Below, piece after piece: positions 25,782 to 36,600 of a stretch of 64,000 bases of DNA. The position numbers were made by a program, and so were the translations under genes. The stretch comes from an uncultured Flavobacteriaceae bacterium (GTDB lineage Bacteria > Bacteroidota > Bacteroidia > Flavobacteriales > Flavobacteriaceae). The first letter of the stretch is position 1; every line of letters begins with the position of its first letter. The notes beneath the pieces were generated by a model. That model saw nothing but the letters and a program-made list of their open reading frames with translations. It did no database searches and was not told the origin of the DNA. The stretch spans positions 496,001 through 560,000 of the forward strand of contig CAKUPQ010000001.1 of NCBI GenBank assembly GCA_934675205.1. Reading direction: 5' to 3'.

Positions 25782-27392
25782 ATGCGAAAAATACTTTTAT
25801 TTGCCGGTTTGTTTTTATGTTCATTTTCTTCTGAAGCACAATTAGCTAAAGAGTTTACCGTAAGGCACCAATCGAATATGAAAGGTGATATGACTTTTAT
25901 TTCCAATAATATCGTAAACAGAACAGCCCTAACCAAGTCTTCAAAAAAACCGTATAACGATGTAAGTAAAAAAGCTAAAGTTAACGATCAGTTTTATATG
26001 AAATACATTGATATTGACAACGATAAGACTACATTTTCTTCGAGCAGTGCCGATTTGATATTAGGGGAATCACAAAACAGAAAAATCGCTTTTGCAGGAT
26101 TATATTGGTCTGCCATTTATAAATATGAAAAAGGAAATTTGAAGAACGCAAAATTTACCGTAGATAATCCAAAAAGAGAGCAAGTAGAAAACATAAAATT
26201 AAAACTTCCCGATTCCAAAAATTACATTGACATAAAAGGAGAAATAATTTTTGACGGATTGAACAAAAAATCGTTTTCCGATAATGCTCCTTATGCTGTT
26301 TTTGCGGATATTACTCAACATATAAAAGAACTTTCAAACCCGGAAGGAACTTATACGGTTGCTAATGTAAGAGCTACCGAAGGAATTTTAAGCGGAGGAA
26401 TTTCTGCAGGTTGGACAATCATTTTTGTATATGAAGACGAAACACAAACGGATAAATTTTTCACTATATACGATGGGTTTGTTGGAGTTACTTCAAAATC
26501 AGTAGATATTGATTTTACAGGATTTCAGGCTCTTTCCGAAGGAAATGTCAATGCAACTTTATACGGGTCTGCTTTAGAAGGAGATTTTAATATGATAGAT
26601 GACCAACTGTTTTTTAAGTCAGAAAACTCCAACGAATTCATAAGTCTTGAAAATTCGAAAAGACCGGGAAATAATTTTTTTAACAGCTCTATTACTTCCG
26701 AAGAAAATTATTTTACAAGCAGAAATCCTAACAGCATCAACACCCTTGGTTATGACACTTTTTCTATAAGTATAAAAAATCCTGAAAATTCTGTAATTCC
26801 GAACAACACCAAAAAAGCTACTTTACGTTTAAAATCTTCAGGAGATCGTTATTTTATGTTTATGACTGCTTTTAATATTAATGTGGAGGAAACGGAAATT
26901 CTGACAGAAGAACAAATCGTGTCTGAAGAAAGAAATGAAGAGCAATCATCAGATGAAAATTTGTCGGCTGTAACCAAAATGGTTGCAGAAAAAGAAAGCA
27001 TAGATAAATATGCATTAAGCAACAGAATTTATCCTATCGAATCTGATGCGGTTATTATAGAAGGGATAGATGAGGGTTATTATTTGGTTTCTAATGTATT
27101 TGCTGTTCCTAATAATGCTGTCCGTTTTACAAAAATGCTTAATGATAAGGGTATTGATGCCAAATTTTTCATCAATCCGAAAAACAATTACAGATATGTG
27201 TATATGGGAAGCCGATTGGATTTTGAAGAGGCTAAAGAGCTGTATTTTTCAGATGTAAACGGACAATATAAAGACGAAATGTGGATAATGACGGTTAAAA
27301 ATCAAGAGGAAAACACTTTAAAACACCAAAGTGTAGCCTCTAAAGCTGATACCAAAACACAACTTTCAGACCATTTGTTTGTAACAAAATAA
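25782..27392 (+). CDS. Secreted protein with SPOR-like C-terminal domain
   Basis: The frame is open from GTG at 25776, but ATG at 25782 (MRKILLFAGLFL) gives a better signal peptide (cleavage after SSEAQ). The 536-aa product has an N-terminal region (about 20-370) with the pattern GDMTFISNNIVNR and MKYIDIDNDKTTFSSSSADL that also starts several large flavobacterial surface proteins. A linker rich in Glu/Ser follows (about 375-410). The end (about 425-510, YYLVSNVFAVPNNAVRFTK and YVYMGSRLDFEEAKELY) resembles a SPOR domain, which binds peptidoglycan stripped of stem peptides. No T9SS tail is seen, and the role is unknown. Confidence 0.65.
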   Translation: MRKILLFAGLFLCSFSSEAQLAKEFTVRHQSNMKGDMTFISNNIVNRTALTKSSKKPYNDVSKKAKVNDQFYMKYIDIDNDKTTFSSSSADLILGESQNRKIAFAGLYWSAIYKYEKGNLKNAKFTVDNPKREQVENIKLKLPDSKNYIDIKGEIIFDGLNKKSFSDNAPYAVFADITQHIKELSNPEGTYTVANVRATEGILSGGISAGWTIIFVYEDETQTDKFFTIYDGFVGVTSKSVDIDFTGFQALSEGNVNATLYGSALEGDFNMIDDQLFFKSENSNEFISLENSKRPGNNFFNSSITSEENYFTSRNPNSINTLGYDTFSISIKNPENSVIPNNTKKATLRLKSSGDRYFMFMTAFNINVEETEILTEEQIVSEERNEEQSSDENLSAVTKMVAEKESIDKYALSNRIYPIESDAVIIEGIDEGYYLVSNVFAVPNNAVRFTKMLNDKGIDAKFFINPKNNYRYVYMGSRLDFEEAKELYFSDVNGQYKDEMWIMTVKNQEENTLKHQSVASKADTKTQLSDHLFVTK

Positions 27393-27435
27393 AATTCTTT
27401 TGACCCTAAAAATCTGTGTCATTTGTGTTTCATTC

Positions 27436-27460
27436 TCCCTGCCTGTCGGCAGACAGGTGT
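27436..27460. repeat. Short dispersed-type palindrome
   Basis: CCTGCCTGTCGGCAGACAGG can fold through CCTGTC/GACAGG. Similar GC-rich palindromes are common as scattered repeats in Bacteroidota. It lies in the gap before the rimP promoter and is unusually GC-rich for this DNA. Confidence 0.5.
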
Positions 27461-27489
27461 TCTCTGTTTTCTAAACTCCTGATTAGAAA

Positions 27490-27521
27490 TTTGGTAGAAT
27501 AAATAATTTGTTATACATTTG
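27490..27521 (+). promoter_or_regulatory. Promoter of rimP-nusA-infB
   Basis: TTTG (27490-27493) and TACATTTG (27514-27521), 20 bp apart, form a strong Bacteroidota-type promoter. Transcription would begin near 27527. Confidence 0.7.
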
Positions 27522-27546
27522 CACATTATTTACCGAAAGATAAATG

Positions 27547-27573
27547 AGAGGCACGTCTATCGTGCCTCTTTTA
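27547..27573 (+). terminator. Hairpin with U-run in the rimP leader (possible attenuator)
   Basis: AGAGGCACG and CGTGCCTCT form a 9-bp stem with a TCTAT loop, followed by TTTA. It lies about 20 nt after the predicted transcription start and 17 bp before the rimP start codon. A terminator here, ahead of nusA, could give feedback control. Confidence 0.55.
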
Positions 27574-27589
27574 TTAGAATAAATTTAAG

Positions 27590-28054
27590 ATGTTTAAGGA
27601 TAAAGTTTTAGAGCTACTAAATAAGGGATTAGAGGAAAAACCCTCTGTTTTCCTGATAGATTTGACCATTTCGGAAGGAAACAAAATCGTAGTAACTCTG
27701 GACGGAGATGACGGAGTTAATCTTCAGGATTGTATTGATATTTCGAGAGCTATCGAGCATAATTTGGATAGAGAAGAAGAAGATTTTTCGTTGGAAGTTG
27801 CCTCTGCGGGAGCTACTTCTCCGTTAAAATTTCCGAGACAATACAAAAAAAACATAGGGAGAAAGCTCGAAGTTAAAAAAACAGACGGAAGCATTATTGA
27901 GGCAAATATTACTGATGCGAATGATGATTTTGTTGTTTTGGAATGGGCATCGAGAGAACCTAAACAAATCGGAAAAGGCAAGGAAACCGTAAAACACAAA
28001 GTGGAAGTTCCTTATGCAGAAATAAAAGAGGCAAAAGTGATTATTGTATTTTAA
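27590..28054 (+). CDS. rimP: Ribosome maturation factor RimP
   Basis: RimP helps 30S subunit maturation. The 154-aa length and the order rimP-nusA-infB are typical. Recognisable segments are [27 protein letters not shown] (parts at about 35-60) and [26 protein letters not shown]. The C-terminal domain is Sm-like. It is the first gene behind the leader hairpin. Confidence 0.95.
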   Translation: MFKDKVLELLNKGLEEKPSVFLIDLTISEGNKIVVTLDGDDGVNLQDCIDISRAIEHNLDREEEDFSLEVASAGATSPLKFPRQYKKNIGRKLEVKKTDGSIIEANITDANDDFVVLEWASREPKQIGKGKETVKHKVEVPYAEIKEAKVIIVF

Positions 28055-28072
28055 AAGAAACAAAACAGAAAA

Positions 28073-29314
28073 ATGGAAAATATTGCATTAATCGAATCGT
28101 TTTCGGAGTTTAAAGATGACAAACTTATCGACCGTGTAACGCTTATGGCAATTTTGGAGGAGGTTTTCAGAACAGCCTTAAAAAAGAAATACGGTTCGGA
28201 TGATAATTTTGACATTATCATCAATCCTGATAAGGGAGATATGGAGATTTGGAGAAGACGAGAAATCGTGGAAGATGATGATTTGGAAGATGAAAACGAG
28301 CAGATTACGCTTACGGAAGCTCAAAAAATTGAGCCTGATTTTGAAGTAGGAGAAGAGGTTTCCGAAGAAGTGAAATTGATTGATTTAGGAAGACGTGCAA
28401 TTTTAGCTTTACGTCAGAATCTGATTTCGAAAATCCACGAACACGACAGCACCAATTTGTACAAGCAGTTTAAGGATTTGATTGGAGAAATTTATACAGC
28501 AGAAGTGCACCACGTTCGTCATAAAGCTGTAATTTTGTTGGATGATGAGGGTAACGAAATTGTTCTTCCGAAAGAAAAGCAAATTCCGTCTGACTTTTTC
28601 CGTAAGGGAGATAACGTAAAGGGAATCATCGAATCGGTTGAACTCAAAGGAAACAAACCTCAAATTCTTATGTCAAGAACTTCAGAAAGGTTTTTGGAAA
28701 AATTATTTGAATCGGAAATTCCTGAAATCTTTGACGGATTGATTACCATTAAAAAAGTAGTTCGTATTCCGGGAGAAAAAGCAAAAGTTGCCGTAGATTC
28801 GTATGATGACAGAATTGACCCGGTTGGAGCTTGTGTAGGAATGAAAGGTTCTCGTATTCACGGAATTGTTCGTGAGTTGGGTAACGAAAATATTGATGTA
28901 ATCAACTATACGAACAATACGCAGTTGTATATTACCAGAGCTTTGAGTCCTGCAAAAGTTTCTTCGGTTAAGATTGATGAAGAAAGCAAAAGAGCAGAAG
29001 TGTTTTTGAAATTGGAAGAAGTGTCAAAAGCTATCGGTAGAGCAGGTCAGAATATCCGTTTGGCAGGAATGCTTACAGGATATGAACTTGACGTAATCAG
29101 AGAAGGATTTGCACAAGAGGAGGACGATGTTGAATTGACAGAATTTTCTGATGAAATTGACGGGTGGATTATCGACGAATTTGCAAAAATCGGATTGGAT
29201 ACGGCTCGCAGCATACTGAAGCACGATATTAACGATTTGGTTCGCAGAACAGATTTGGAGGAAGAAACCATTCGTGAGGTAATCGCAATTCTGAAAGAAG
29301 AATTTGAGGATTAA
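28073..29314 (+). CDS. nusA: Transcription termination/antitermination factor NusA
   Basis: This 413-aa protein has the NusA N-terminal domain (1-125), an S1 domain (about 135-205) and two KH domains (about 210-345, including VGACVGMKGSRIHGIVRELG and VSKAIGRAGQNIRLA). A C-terminal helical segment follows (TARSILKHDINDLVRRTDLEEETIREV). NusA binds RNA polymerase and influences pausing and termination. The gene lies 18 bp after rimP. Confidence 0.96.
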   Translation: MENIALIESFSEFKDDKLIDRVTLMAILEEVFRTALKKKYGSDDNFDIIINPDKGDMEIWRRREIVEDDDLEDENEQITLTEAQKIEPDFEVGEEVSEEVKLIDLGRRAILALRQNLISKIHEHDSTNLYKQFKDLIGEIYTAEVHHVRHKAVILLDDEGNEIVLPKEKQIPSDFFRKGDNVKGIIESVELKGNKPQILMSRTSERFLEKLFESEIPEIFDGLITIKKVVRIPGEKAKVAVDSYDDRIDPVGACVGMKGSRIHGIVRELGNENIDVINYTNNTQLYITRALSPAKVSSVKIDEESKRAEVFLKLEEVSKAIGRAGQNIRLAGMLTGYELDVIREGFAQEEDDVELTEFSDEIDGWIIDEFAKIGLDTARSILKHDINDLVRRTDLEEETIREVIAILKEEFED

Positions 29315-29317
29315 TTT

Positions 29318-29380
29318 GTCATTGCGAGGAGTTAGTCATTGCGAGGAAGTATGACGAAGCAAACTCAAGGCAATCTCAAA
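29318..29380. repeat. REP-like repeat between nusA and infB
   Basis: GTCATTGCGAGGAGTTAGTCATTGCGAGGAAG is followed by TGACGAAGCAAACTC and AAGGCAATCTC. The GTCATTGCGAGGA start is duplicated, so the copy appears rearranged. It begins 4 bp after the nusA stop codon. Confidence 0.75.
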
Positions 29381-29406
29381 ATTATTATATTTTAAAAAAA
29401 TTAAAA

Positions 29407-29440
29407 AGTCCCACAAATTTACCCTTTTGGGTTAGGGACT
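29407..29440 (+). promoter_or_regulatory. Hairpin in the infB leader
   Basis: AGTCCC and ACCC pair with GGGT and AGGGACT around a TTTT loop. The structure ends 14 bp before the infB start codon and lacks a terminator T-run, so a role in translation control is more likely than termination. Confidence 0.5.
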
Positions 29441-29453
29441 ACAAAAGGATTAT

Positions 29454-32171
29454 ATGTCTGAAAGAAAGCCAACAAGATTAACAGGAGTTTTAAAAGAATT
29501 TAATATTTCTTTAGACCGAGCTGTAGATTATCTTAAAGAAAAAGGAATAGAAGTAGAGTCGAACCCGAATGCGAAAATTGCGGGAGATGTCTATGATGTT
29601 CTTTTCAACGAGTTTGCGTCTGACAAAGACCGCAAAAAGGCGTCTATTGAGGTAGGGGAGGAGAAAAGGAAAGAGAAAGAGGCTTTAAAACTCGAAATAG
29701 AAAAAGAGGAACAGAAAAAGTTTGAAGAAGAGGCTAAAAAAGCGGAAGTTATCAAAGCTAAAGCAACAACTCTTTCAGGACCTAAACAAGTAGGTTCGAT
29801 TGAACTTAATCCGAAAAAAACAAAAACGGAAGAACCAAAACAGGAGGCTCCAAAAGAAATAAAGGCTGAAGAACAACCGAAAAAGCAGGAGGAAAAACCT
29901 AAAGTTCAGCCGAAAAAAGAAGAGCCTAAAAAACAGATTGTCCAATCGGAAAAACCGAAAAAGGAAGAAGTAAAACAGCAGGAAGAACCTATTGTTGAAG
30001 AAAAACACGAAACACAGTATCACAAGCTTTCAGGACCGAAAATTACAGAGCAGAAAGTAGATTTATCCAAATTCGAGGTAAAACCTAAAAAGAAAGAGGA
30101 TAAAAAACCGGAACAAAAACAAGGAACACCTTCTTCGGATTCTCAAAGCAGAAACAAAAGAAAAAGAATCAAACCGGGTCAAAAACCGGGAACAACAACT
30201 CAAGGAGGAGGATTCAAAAAAGATTTCGGAAAAGGAAAACGTCCGCCTATTGTTAAGGTTGAACCAACCGAAGAAGAAGTTAAAAAGCAGATACAGGAAA
30301 CCCTTGAAAAACTACAAGGAAAAGGGAATAAATCCAAATCTTCCAAATATCGTAGAGAAAAACGGGATACGCATCGTCAGAGAATGGATGATGAACAACG
30401 TTTACAAGATGAGGAAAGTAAAATCCTGAAAGTAACCGAATTTATTACGGTAGGAGAGATAGCCACAATGATGGATGTTCCGATTAACAAAATTATAGGA
30501 GCTTGTATGTCACTCGGAATTATGGTTACGATGAATCAACGTCTTGATGCTGAGACTCTTACCATTGTAGCAGAAGAATTCGGTTTTGAGGTAGAATTCA
30601 CAACAGCCGATATTGAGGAAACTATTGTTGAAGAAGTTGATAACGAAGAGGATTTACTTCCGAGAGCACCGATTGTAACGGTTATGGGACACGTTGACCA
30701 CGGAAAAACTTCCCTTTTGGATTATATCCGTAAAACGAATGTAATTGCAGGAGAATCAGGAGGAATTACCCAGCATATCGGAGCTTATTCGGTAGAATTG
30801 GAGGGTGGACAAAAAATCACTTTCTTGGATACTCCGGGTCACGAAGCGTTTACCGCAATGCGTGCCAGAGGAGCTCAAGTAACAGATATTGCGATTATTG
30901 TGGTTGCAGCTGATGACGATATAATGCCGCAAACCAAAGAAGCGATTGCTCACGCACAAGCTGCGGGAGTTCCGATTATTTTTGCCATTAACAAAATTGA
31001 TAAACCGACTGCTAATCCTGATAAAATCAAGGAACGTTTGGCAGCAATGAACCTGCTTGTAGAAGAATGGGGAGGAAAAATTCAGTCACAGGACGTTTCT
31101 GCAAAACAGGGAATCGGAATGAAAGAATTGCTTGAAAAAGTTCTTTTGGAGGCCGAAATGCTAGAATTAAAAGCAAATCCAAACCGCTTGGCAAACGGAA
31201 CCGTAGTTGAGGCATTTCTGGACAAGGGTAGGGGATATGTATCTACTGTACTCGTTCAGGGAGGAACACTGAAAGTAGGAGATTATCTACTTGCAGGAAC
31301 GCATCACGGAAAAGTTCGTGCTATGCACGATGAAAGAGGAAAAATAGTAAAAGAGGCAGGACCTTCGATTCCGATTTCGGTATTAGGATTGGACGGAGCT
31401 CCGGGAGCAGGAGATAAGTTTAACGTATTTGAAGACGAAAGAGAAGCAAAATCAATTGCGACAAAACGTACGCAATTACTACGTGAGCAATCTGTAAGAA
31501 CTCAAAAACACGTTACTCTTGCAGAAATTGGAAGACGTATTGCACTTGGACAATTCAAAGAATTGAACATTATCCTTAAAGGAGATGTGGACGGATCTGT
31601 TGAAGCACTTTCTGATTCGTTCTCTAAACTTTCTACGGACGAAATTCAGGTTAATATCATTCATAAAGGAGTTGGAGCAATCACAGAATCTGATGTGCTT
31701 CTTGCTTCTGCATCTGATGCGATTATTATTGGATTTAACGTTCGTCCGATGGCAAATGCAAAAACATTGGCTGAAAAAGAAGAAATCGATATTCGTAACT
31801 ATTCTATCATCTATGACGCGATTGACGATGTTAAAGATGCAATGGAAGGAATGCTTTCTCCCGAACTTAAAGAAGAAGTTACCGGAACAGCCGAAATACG
31901 TGAATTGTTCAAGATTTCCAAAGTCGGAACCATTGCAGGTTGTATGGTTACGGACGGGAAAATATTCAGAAATTCAAGAATCCGCTTGATACGTGAAGGA
32001 GTTGTGATCTATACAGGAGAATTGACAGCGTTGAAACGCTTTAAAGACGATGTAAAAGAAGTTTCCAAAGGATATGATTGTGGTATTCAAATCAAAAACT
32101 ACAACGATATTAAGGAATACGATTTAATTGAAGCTTTCCAAGAAGTAGAGGTTAAAAAGAAATTGAAATAA
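29454..32171 (+). CDS. infB: Translation initiation factor IF-2
   Basis: The protein is 905 aa. A short N-terminal helical domain is followed by a Lys/Glu/Pro-rich low-complexity region (about 60-300) typical of Bacteroidota IF-2. The GTPase domain starts near residue 405 with [20 protein letters not shown] and NKIDKP. C-terminal domains include the IF-2 signature near [12 protein letters not shown]. It delivers initiator tRNA to the 30S subunit. It is the last gene of the rimP operon. Confidence 0.97.
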   Translation: MSERKPTRLTGVLKEFNISLDRAVDYLKEKGIEVESNPNAKIAGDVYDVLFNEFASDKDRKKASIEVGEEKRKEKEALKLEIEKEEQKKFEEEAKKAEVIKAKATTLSGPKQVGSIELNPKKTKTEEPKQEAPKEIKAEEQPKKQEEKPKVQPKKEEPKKQIVQSEKPKKEEVKQQEEPIVEEKHETQYHKLSGPKITEQKVDLSKFEVKPKKKEDKKPEQKQGTPSSDSQSRNKRKRIKPGQKPGTTTQGGGFKKDFGKGKRPPIVKVEPTEEEVKKQIQETLEKLQGKGNKSKSSKYRREKRDTHRQRMDDEQRLQDEESKILKVTEFITVGEIATMMDVPINKIIGACMSLGIMVTMNQRLDAETLTIVAEEFGFEVEFTTADIEETIVEEVDNEEDLLPRAPIVTVMGHVDHGKTSLLDYIRKTNVIAGESGGITQHIGAYSVELEGGQKITFLDTPGHEAFTAMRARGAQVTDIAIIVVAADDDIMPQTKEAIAHAQAAGVPIIFAINKIDKPTANPDKIKERLAAMNLLVEEWGGKIQSQDVSAKQGIGMKELLEKVLLEAEMLELKANPNRLANGTVVEAFLDKGRGYVSTVLVQGGTLKVGDYLLAGTHHGKVRAMHDERGKIVKEAGPSIPISVLGLDGAPGAGDKFNVFEDEREAKSIATKRTQLLREQSVRTQKHVTLAEIGRRIALGQFKELNIILKGDVDGSVEALSDSFSKLSTDEIQVNIIHKGVGAITESDVLLASASDAIIIGFNVRPMANAKTLAEKEEIDIRNYSIIYDAIDDVKDAMEGMLSPELKEEVTGTAEIRELFKISKVGTIAGCMVTDGKIFRNSRIRLIREGVVIYTGELTALKRFKDDVKEVSKGYDCGIQIKNYNDIKEYDLIEAFQEVEVKKKLK

Positions 32172-32189
32172 GAGTTTATTGATAGTAAG

Positions 32190-32227
32190 AAATCCCGTTT
32201 CGTTTAATAATGATACGGGATTTTTTT
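32190..32227 (+). terminator. Terminator after infB
   Basis: ATCCCGT and ACGGGAT are separated by a 16-nt loop and followed by six T. It lies inside the longer upstream frame of the next gene, which supports that gene starting at 32243. Confidence 0.8.
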
Positions 32228-32242
32228 GAAAAAAGAGGTTTT

Positions 32243-33595
32243 ATGAAAAAAATCCTAATCATAGGAGCAGGACGTTCTGCTTCCTCGCTTATAAAATACC
32301 TTTTGGATAAATCCGAAAGCGAAAATTTAGAACTTACCATTGCTGATTTATCAGTTGAATTAGCTCAAAAAAAGACTAACAATCACTCCAGAGCAAAAGC
32401 CATAGCTTTAGATATTAAAAATACGGAGGACAGAGAAAATGCAATCCGAAATACGGATTTGGTTATTTCGATGTTACCCGCTTTTATGCATATTGATGTT
32501 GCTAAAGATTGTATTACATTCAAAAAACATTTGGTTACAGCATCGTACATAAGTCCTGAAATGCAGGAATTAGATGAGCAGGCAAAAGCGAATAATTTGG
32601 TTTTTATGAACGAAATCGGATTAGATCCCGGAATTGACCATATGAGTGCGATGAAAGTCATTGACGAAATCCGTGCAAAAGGAGGGAAAATGTTGTTGTT
32701 TGAGTCGTTTTGCGGAGGATTGGTAGCTCCTGAATCTGATACAAATCTATGGAATTATAAATTCACTTGGAATCCGAGAAATGTGGTTTTGGCAGGACAG
32801 GGAGGAGCGGCAAAATTCATTCAGGAAGGGAAATACAAATACATTCCGTATCACAAATTATTCCGAAGAACAGAATTTTTTGATGTGGAAGGCTACGGAA
32901 GATTTGAAGGCTATGCCAATCGGGATTCTCTTAAATACCGTTCGGTTTATAGGCTTGACGATATTCTGACTTTGTACAGAGGAACAATCCGTAGGGTTGG
33001 TTTTTCCAGAGCTTGGAATATGTTTGTTCAACTCGGAATGACAGACGACAGCTACATTATGGAGGGTTCTGAAACGATGAGTTACAGGGAATTTCTGAAT
33101 TCGTTTTTACCGTTTAGTCTTACCGATTCGGTTGAGCTGAAAACCCGTTATCAGTTAGGAATTGAGCAGGACGATATTCAGTGGGAAAAATTAGAGGAAT
33201 TGAACATTTTTAACCCGAATAAAATCGTAGGATTAAAAAATGCTACACCTGCCCAAATCCTTGAAAAAATACTTTCCGAAAGCTGGAAGTTAGCATCCGA
33301 AGACAAAGATATGATAGTGATGTATCATAAATTTGGATACGAACTAAACGGAAAAAAACTACAAATAGATTCCAAAATGGTAGCTTTAGGAGAAGACCAG
33401 ACTTATACCGCAATGGCAAAAACGGTTGGACTTCCTGTTGCTATGGCTGCTTTGCAAATCCTTAACGGAAAAATCCAAACTTATGGGGTTCAACTTCCGA
33501 TAAATAAAGAAATCTATAATCCGATTCTGAAAGAATTAGAAACTTTCGGTATTGAGTTTAAAGAATATGAAGTACCTTATATAGGGTATCATTAA
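32243..33595 (+). CDS. Saccharopine dehydrogenase family oxidoreductase
   Basis: This 450-aa product starts at ATG 32243 (MKKILIIGAGRSASSLIKYL) with AAAAGAGG as ribosome-binding site. The frame is open to 32210, but that part is a terminator. A Rossmann NAD(P)-binding motif GAGRSASS opens the protein, and the segments VISMLPAFMHIDVAKDC, MNEIGLDPGIDHMSA and VFESFCGG-like are characteristic of saccharopine reductase/dehydrogenase family members. It may act in lysine metabolism, but the family also includes carboxynorspermidine-type enzymes. Confidence 0.9.
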   Translation: MKKILIIGAGRSASSLIKYLLDKSESENLELTIADLSVELAQKKTNNHSRAKAIALDIKNTEDRENAIRNTDLVISMLPAFMHIDVAKDCITFKKHLVTASYISPEMQELDEQAKANNLVFMNEIGLDPGIDHMSAMKVIDEIRAKGGKMLLFESFCGGLVAPESDTNLWNYKFTWNPRNVVLAGQGGAAKFIQEGKYKYIPYHKLFRRTEFFDVEGYGRFEGYANRDSLKYRSVYRLDDILTLYRGTIRRVGFSRAWNMFVQLGMTDDSYIMEGSETMSYREFLNSFLPFSLTDSVELKTRYQLGIEQDDIQWEKLEELNIFNPNKIVGLKNATPAQILEKILSESWKLASEDKDMIVMYHKFGYELNGKKLQIDSKMVALGEDQTYTAMAKTVGLPVAMAALQILNGKIQTYGVQLPINKEIYNPILKELETFGIEFKEYEVPYIGYH

Positions 33596-33597
33596 AC

Positions 33598-33636
33598 AAA
33601 AAAAACCGCCTCGTCTTTGGACGAGGCGGTTTCATT
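33598..33636. terminator. Bidirectional terminator
   Basis: AACCGCCTCGTC and GACGAGGCGGTT form a perfect 12-bp stem with a TTTG loop, with A-rich and T-rich flanks. It separates the convergent saccharopine-dehydrogenase-like gene and the giant T9SS gene. Confidence 0.9.
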
Positions 33637-33652
33637 TTATAAAAAATTACTT

Positions 33653-36600
33653 TTATTTCTTCACTACTTTCAGCATTTTCGAAACACCTTCGATAGTTAC
33701 TTTGATCAGATAATTTCCTGTTGGTAACCCTGACATATCCAAACTAGTGTTGTCTGAATTTGCAGGTACATTTACCTCTTGTCCAAGCATATTGATTACT
33801 GTAACATTGCTGATTGGAGTGTTAGCACTCAAATACATCATATCAGTCACAGGATTCGGATAATATCTGAATCCGAAGTTGTTAAAGTCTGCAACACCTG
33901 ATGTTTGCTCAACCGTAACAGCCAAATAATCACTTTGACAACCTCCGTTTGTGCTTACTACATAATAAATAGTAGCATCCACAAGCTCTGTACTTGGGTC
34001 AAGAACAATAGTAAGGTCTTCATCAGCATACCATACCAAGTTATCTCCTGTTACATCAAGGTCAGCCAACGTTTGTCCTACTGTAAATTGTTGTGTTGCA
34101 AGTCCTGTTGGAGTTGCCACCTCATCACAAGAAACTCTCAAAGTAAAGTCAAGAGCCTCTCCTTGAGCTACTAGTCCACAAGCAGGAGGGTTAGCTGTAG
34201 CTCCGGTTTGAGCACGAACTCTCATTCGGTAGTCTCCACCCGGTGTATCAGCAGGAATTGTAATTGTTCCTGATTTGTTACCGGTTCCACCTGCAAGGAA
34301 GAACACTTGTTCATCATCTCCAAATATAAAGTCGTTATTCCAGTCCACCCAGATTCTCAATCCACTTGCTCCTCCAACAAAGTTAGAAGTGAAGTTGAAT
34401 GTTTCACCTGCATCTTCTGTGATAATCATAGCCATATTATCCACATAACCTGTTCCTAAAGCCGTATCAGGGTAAGAATAAGTTACATTCTCCACAGCAT
34501 TGGTTGTATTAAACAAGGTAAAGTAGAATCCTTGAGTTGCATAAGGAATACAGTGCCCTGAATTGAATCGTACAGGTCCTGCCCATTCTCCGAACTCATC
34601 TTCGTCATCAGTACTACAATCTCTACGAACATAGAAATCGTAAGGAATAGTAGAATCTAATCCTGATAATGTGTAAGAGAATGCGTCAATATCTGAAATT
34701 TCAGTTCCTTCTGTTTCAACATTAAATCCAACATTACCCCATTTCACTTGGAATGTTCCGGCTTCTGCAGATGTCCATACTAAATCTACTGAATCTGCAG
34801 TAGGATTAGCATAACCTAAATCTGTAGCAGGATTAGGACAAGCAGGAATATCTTCAAATGTTGCATTAAGTACCCAAGTTCCGTCTTCCACAAAAACAAG
34901 GTTTTCACCACAACCTGAACCTCCTGTTGTTCTCCAGGCTTTCAGTTCAAATTCAATTGTTCCGGTAGCTCCGTTAGCAAAGGTTACAGCTCTGTTATAG
35001 TAGATCACACCAGGGAAATCTTCACCACCTGTCGGAAGTGCCACTGCTGCTTCTCCCATTCCAAGGGTAGAAGAGTAAAGCACTGAACGTTGGTGGCTTG
35101 TATAAGCAGGATTAGCAGATGTCATCACGTATTGTACCTGAAGACTTGCTAAAAACTGACCGTCTGGTACGTCTATGGCAAATGAAGTTGCACAGGCAAA
35201 ATCTTCAACCTGTGGATCTGCATTAAGCAATGTCGGTATATTTCCTTCAAATACTCCCGGAGTAAAGGTTACAGGACCATTCCAAGTACTATATCCATCT
35301 TCGTCTGCATTACAATCCTGACGCACATAATAGTCATAGGTTTGACCTCCAACAAGCGGACCTAAAATATAAGGATTACCAACTCCCGGAATCATTGTTC
35401 CTGTTCCCGGAGTAAATCCTGTAGGACCGTACTCGATGTCAAACACATCTCCGTCTGCTTGCCAGGATAAAGATACTGCTGTAGCTGATATATTTGCTGC
35501 AATCGGAACAAATGGAGGTAAACAATCCGGAGGAGTGATTACCGTAAGTGTGTAGTCTTCCGTTTCTCCGTAATTGATAGTACCACAAGGACTACTAGAG
35601 CCGGCTCTGATTCTTATGCGGTAATCTCCGACAGGAGTTCCGATAGGAATTAAAAAGCTGCCCGTATAAGTTGATGCCACCAACTCGTCTTCTTCAAAAA
35701 CCATATTATTATTCCAGTCAATCCACATATTTACATTCATACCACTCCAGGTTGTCTCTATTGTAAAATCTACCTGTCCTGTCTCAAAGTGGTGTACCGA
35801 CATAGATGTAAAATCTCCGTATCCGTTAGGCGAAGCTCCCGAGCTTGTATTTGAAATATCAAAAGGAATACCCCCTGAAGTTTCAAAAGAAGTTATATAA
35901 TCCCATTGATATTGAGAAGTAGATTCACAATAATTGGTATAGAACTTATAAGGTCCTGTCCAAGGGCTTAAATCCCCACTTCCACAATCACGACGTACAA
36001 AATAGTGATAATATGTATTTGCTGTAAGCCCCGACAAAGTTGTACTGTTAGTAGTGATTCCCGTTACTGTAGTACCTGTTCCTAAAGCAAATCCTTGTGC
36101 TCCATATTCCACCTCAAACAAAGTACCGTCACTTGTCCAGTACAATTCTGCTTCGGTAAGCGTGTTGATGTTTGCTCCTAATTGTGTCGGAGGCATACAG
36201 GTAGGCGGAGTGATTACCGTAAAAGTATAATCTTCCGTTTCTCCATAATTGCTCATACCACAAGGAACAATATTACTATTCCACAGATAACCGGCTCTTA
36301 TTCTGATACGATAATCTCCTAACGGAGTACCTACTGGAACTGAAATTAAAGCCGTATGTGTTGTTTGTTCTGTTAGACCTTCGTAAACTAATTCACCTGC
36401 ATCAAATGTCATATTATTATTCCAATCAATCCAGATGTTTACATTCATGCTCCATTGTGTCGTTACAGTAAATTCCGTTTCTCCGGTTTCAAAATGCTGT
36501 ACGGCAAAACTTGTGAAATCAGCGTAACCGGTAGGAGCACTTCCGTTGTTGGAATTAGATACATTTATGATAGCTCCCGAAGTTTCAAAACCACTAATAT

